Below are positions 35,235-37,206 of a DNA stretch of 37,206 nucleotides, piece after piece (the first letter of the stretch is position 1; the number at the start of each line of letters is the position of its first letter). This stretch comes from an uncultured Verrucomicrobiales bacterium. GTDB taxonomy: Bacteria > Verrucomicrobiota > Verrucomicrobiia > Verrucomicrobiales > DEV007. The position numbers and the translations under genes are program-made. Below the pieces are notes generated by a model. It ran no database searches. It was given only the letters and a program-made list of their open reading frames with translations, and was not told where the DNA came from. The stretch is from assembly GCA_937922595.1 (NCBI GenBank), contig CALAIY010000158.1:1-37206 (forward strand), written 5' to 3'.

Positions 35235-36977
35235 TTGTCCCGCCGCACCCTCATCTTCCTCATCGCGGCAGCCGGCCTCCTCGCCGCAATCCTCATCCCG
35301 CTCAATCCCGCCGCCATCATTCCGGACAATGCGGGAGGCATCACCGTCGCTAAAAAATTCTTTAGCGCCGCCCTCTCCCCCGCCCTCACCTACGAAGCCG
35401 CAGAAAACCTCCCCCCCGGCACCTCCCCCCTTCTCGCCAAAGTCCTCGCCGCCACCTTCGCCACCTTCCGCTACGGCCTCGCAGGAATCTCCCTCGCCCT
35501 CCTCCTCGGGCTCCCCCTCACAGCAGCCTGCCTCACCCCCCGGCAAAATGCCGGGAAACTCCGCCACGCCACCTGGCGCGCTGCACGATTTCTCGCCGCC
35601 CTCCTCCGCTCCATCCACGAACTCTTCTGGGCAATCCTCCTCCTCGCCGCCTTCGGCAACGTACCCGCCCTCGCCGTACTCGCCCTCGCCCTCCCCTACG
35701 CCGGCACCTTCGCCAAAATCCTCCCCGAAATCATCGCCGGCTCCCCAGCTCGCGCCGAAAGCCACCTCCACTCCACCGGAGCCCCCCCCTCCCTCTCATT
35801 TCTCCTTGGCCGCCTACCCGGAGCCATTCCTGATCTCACCGCCTACATCCTCTACCGCTTCGAATGTAGCCTGCGCTCCGCCGCCGTAATGGGATTTCTC
35901 GGAATCCCCACCCTCGGCTACTACCTCAAGCTCTCCTTCGCCAACCTCCACTACCAGGAATGCTGGAGCTACCTCTACGCACTCGGCATCCTCGTCCTCG
36001 CCGCAGAAGCCTGGGGCAGCTTCATCCGCGCACGCCTCGTCAGCCCCCCCGCCTCTGCCCCACTCTGCATCAAAGCCGCACTCCCCGCCGATCCCCTCGC
36101 CCGGCTCCGCGCCCTCCGCCCCCGCGATTGCCTCGTCCGAGCCACCTTCGCCATCGCCACCATCTCAGCCACCATCTCAATCGCAGCCCCCGACCTTAAA
36201 ACCACCGAACTCTTCCTCGCCCGACGCTGGGAAAACGCCGCCCGCTTCCTCACCGAAACCATCCCCTACGCCCTCCGCGACACCGACCCCACCACCACCC
36301 TAGGAAGCTGGCTCACCCAATACGCCCTCGGCACCGGCCTCCCCGCAGCCTGGCAAACCCTACTCCTCGCCATCGTCGCCATCGTCCTCTCCGCCGCCAC
36401 CGCCGCCATCCTCATCCCACCCGCCTCCGCCACCATCGCCACAGCCGACCCCTTCGGCATCACCGGCGGCCACATCACCAAGCTCAAAAATCTCGCCTGG
36501 AAAACCCTTCGCCTCACCGCACGCGGCATCTGTGTATTCATTCGCGCCATTCCCGAATACGTCTGGGCATTCCTCCTCCTCGCCGCACTCGGAAGCGGAG
36601 CCTGGCCGCTCGTCATCGCCCTCGTCCTTCACAACGCAGGCATCCTAGGCCGCCTCGGAGCCGAACTCGTCGAAAACGTCCCCCCAAGAACTCCCGCCGT
36701 CCTCGCCGCCACCGGAGCAAACCGCATCACAATACTCCTAGCAGCCATTCTCCCAGACATCTTCCCCCGCGCCCTCGCCTACTTCTTCTACCGCTGGGAA
36801 ACCTGCGTCCGAGAATCCAGCGTCCTCGGCCTCCTCGGCCTCCCCTCCCTAGGCTTCGCCATCTCCGAAGCCCGCGCCCGCACCCGCTACGATGAAATGC
36901 TACTGTATCTCCTCATCAGCGTCCTTCTTGTTCTCTTAGGCGATGCCATCTCCCACCGCCTCAGAACGAAATCCTAA
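35235..36977 (+). CDS. Fused two-domain PhnE-type ABC permease, probable selenium oxyanion uptake
   Basis: 580-residue inner-membrane protein made of two PhnE-like permease domains in tandem. Domain 1 ends with HSTGAPPSLSFLLGRLPG, then YRFECSLRSAAVMGFLGIP and TLGYYLK. Domain 2 has the parallel pieces AATGANRITILLAAILPD, YRWETCVRESSVLGLLGLP and SLGFAIS. Each has about six hydrophobic segments. Most PhnE proteins are single domain and dimerise, so this is an internal fusion. Start is TTG at 35235 with MSRRTLIFLIAAAGLLAAIL as the first helix; no better start is seen. Third positions are nearly all C. It closes the selA operon before the terminator at 37066. Confidence 0.87.
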   Translation: MSRRTLIFLIAAAGLLAAILIPLNPAAIIPDNAGGITVAKKFFSAALSPALTYEAAENLPPGTSPLLAKVLAATFATFRYGLAGISLALLLGLPLTAACLTPRQNAGKLRHATWRAARFLAALLRSIHELFWAILLLAAFGNVPALAVLALALPYAGTFAKILPEIIAGSPARAESHLHSTGAPPSLSFLLGRLPGAIPDLTAYILYRFECSLRSAAVMGFLGIPTLGYYLKLSFANLHYQECWSYLYALGILVLAAEAWGSFIRARLVSPPASAPLCIKAALPADPLARLRALRPRDCLVRATFAIATISATISIAAPDLKTTELFLARRWENAARFLTETIPYALRDTDPTTTLGSWLTQYALGTGLPAAWQTLLLAIVAIVLSAATAAILIPPASATIATADPFGITGGHITKLKNLAWKTLRLTARGICVFIRAIPEYVWAFLLLAALGSGAWPLVIALVLHNAGILGRLGAELVENVPPRTPAVLAATGANRITILLAAILPDIFPRALAYFFYRWETCVRESSVLGLLGLPSLGFAISEARARTRYDEMLLYLLISVLLVLLGDAISHRLRTKS

Positions 36978-37065
36978 ACCTTCGTAATTCCTTACTCCAT
37001 ATTCAGAACCAAGAAGACCTCTTCGAAAATACAGAACACAAAATCAGCCAAAAAACAAAATCACC

Positions 37066-37097
37066 AGCGGTCGAGGATTTTTCTCCACCGCTTTTTT
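37066..37097 (+). terminator. Intrinsic terminator of the selA-transporter operon
   Basis: AGCGGTCGAG (37066-37075) pairs with CTCCACCGCT (37083-37092) with a single C-C mismatch and a 7-nt loop, followed by six T (37092-37097). It lies 89 nt after the permease stop. This is the clearest Rho-independent terminator in the window. Confidence 0.75.
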
Positions 37098-37118
37098 GGT
37101 AGCCGTTCGTCCCACATC

Positions 37119-37133
37119 CCATTGGATCAATGG
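37119..37133. repeat. Short palindrome downstream of the selenium operon
   Basis: CCATTG-GAT-CAATGG is a perfect 6+3+6 inverted repeat after the terminator. It may be an operator for a gene beyond the window edge, or chance. Nothing else is recognisable in 36978-37206. Confidence 0.3.
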
Positions 37134-37206
37134 ATTCGGACTCCGCCAATTCGAAAATCTTAAAGCACACTAAAAAATCTCCCTTTTTTAGGAAAAACCA
37201 CCCGCA

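Noticed and set aside
32171..37097. Selenocysteine-encoding TGA within window genes
   Set aside because: I looked for genes where a TGA interrupts a frame that continues with family motifs and found none; the TGA stops seen are at natural ends or overlaps.

Overview
The window is chromosomal DNA from a Gram-negative bacterium. The evidence is outer-membrane beta-barrels, an OprB-type carbohydrate porin, a lipoprotein with a lipobox, and an outer-membrane polysaccharide export system. Gene content and style suggest the Verrucomicrobiota/PVC group: a large surface protein with a 'DFDRDGRNNLLE' type C-terminal motif, a PutA without a DNA-binding domain but with a C-terminal extension, and very C-rich third codon positions. 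The taxonomic assignment is inference. Many genes start with GTG or TTG, and Shine-Dalgarno sequences are weak or absent at most starts.

Layout. 1-2.3 kb (+): 3' part of a fused two-domain iron-type ABC permease, an overlapping LpxH-like metallophosphoesterase and a small DUF3820 protein. 2.4-5.7 kb (-): a secreted Ig-like-repeat protein, a small membrane protein and a PAS-AraC regulator divergent from putA. 5.8-10 kb (+): bifunctional PutA followed at once by an Eco47II-family restriction endonuclease with no methyltransferase beside it. 10.1-16.1 kb (-): ClpB, then a coupled pair made of a membrane-anchored TPR protein and a double formylglycine-enzyme-like protein lacking the catalytic cysteines. 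16.2-21.1 kb (+): exopolysaccharide export genes (beta-barrel, short OPX/Wza-like protein, Wzc-like tyrosine autokinase) with no glycosyltransferases. 21.1-23.2 kb: a scarred stretch with a transposase relic, an OprB porin preceded by two matching palindromes, a tyrosine-recombinase relic and a tRNA with anticodon CAU. 23.3-26.8 kb (-): trpE-trpG-mnmE. 26.8-29.2 kb (+): two tandem, distantly related single-pass membrane proteins of unknown function. 29.2-32.0 kb (-): a GHMP (glucuronokinase-like) kinase, galU and apbE. 32.2-37.1 kb (+): selA followed by a complete PhnD/PhnC/PhnE-type ABC transporter, probably for a selenium oxyanion, ending in a good intrinsic terminator.

How the genes may work together. 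SelA and the ABC transporter look like one selenium unit (uptake plus Sec-tRNA synthesis). The GHMP kinase and GalU-type pyrophosphorylase form a plausible sugar-1-phosphate to UDP-sugar pair that could feed polysaccharide synthesis. The beta-barrel, OPX protein and Wzc-like kinase form an export route whose synthesis genes must lie elsewhere. The PAS-AraC protein is the natural candidate regulator of putA. The most unusual items are the solitary Eco47II-like nuclease, the twin TTGATNNATCAA operator at the porin gene, and two mobile-element relics that no long open reading frame reveals.
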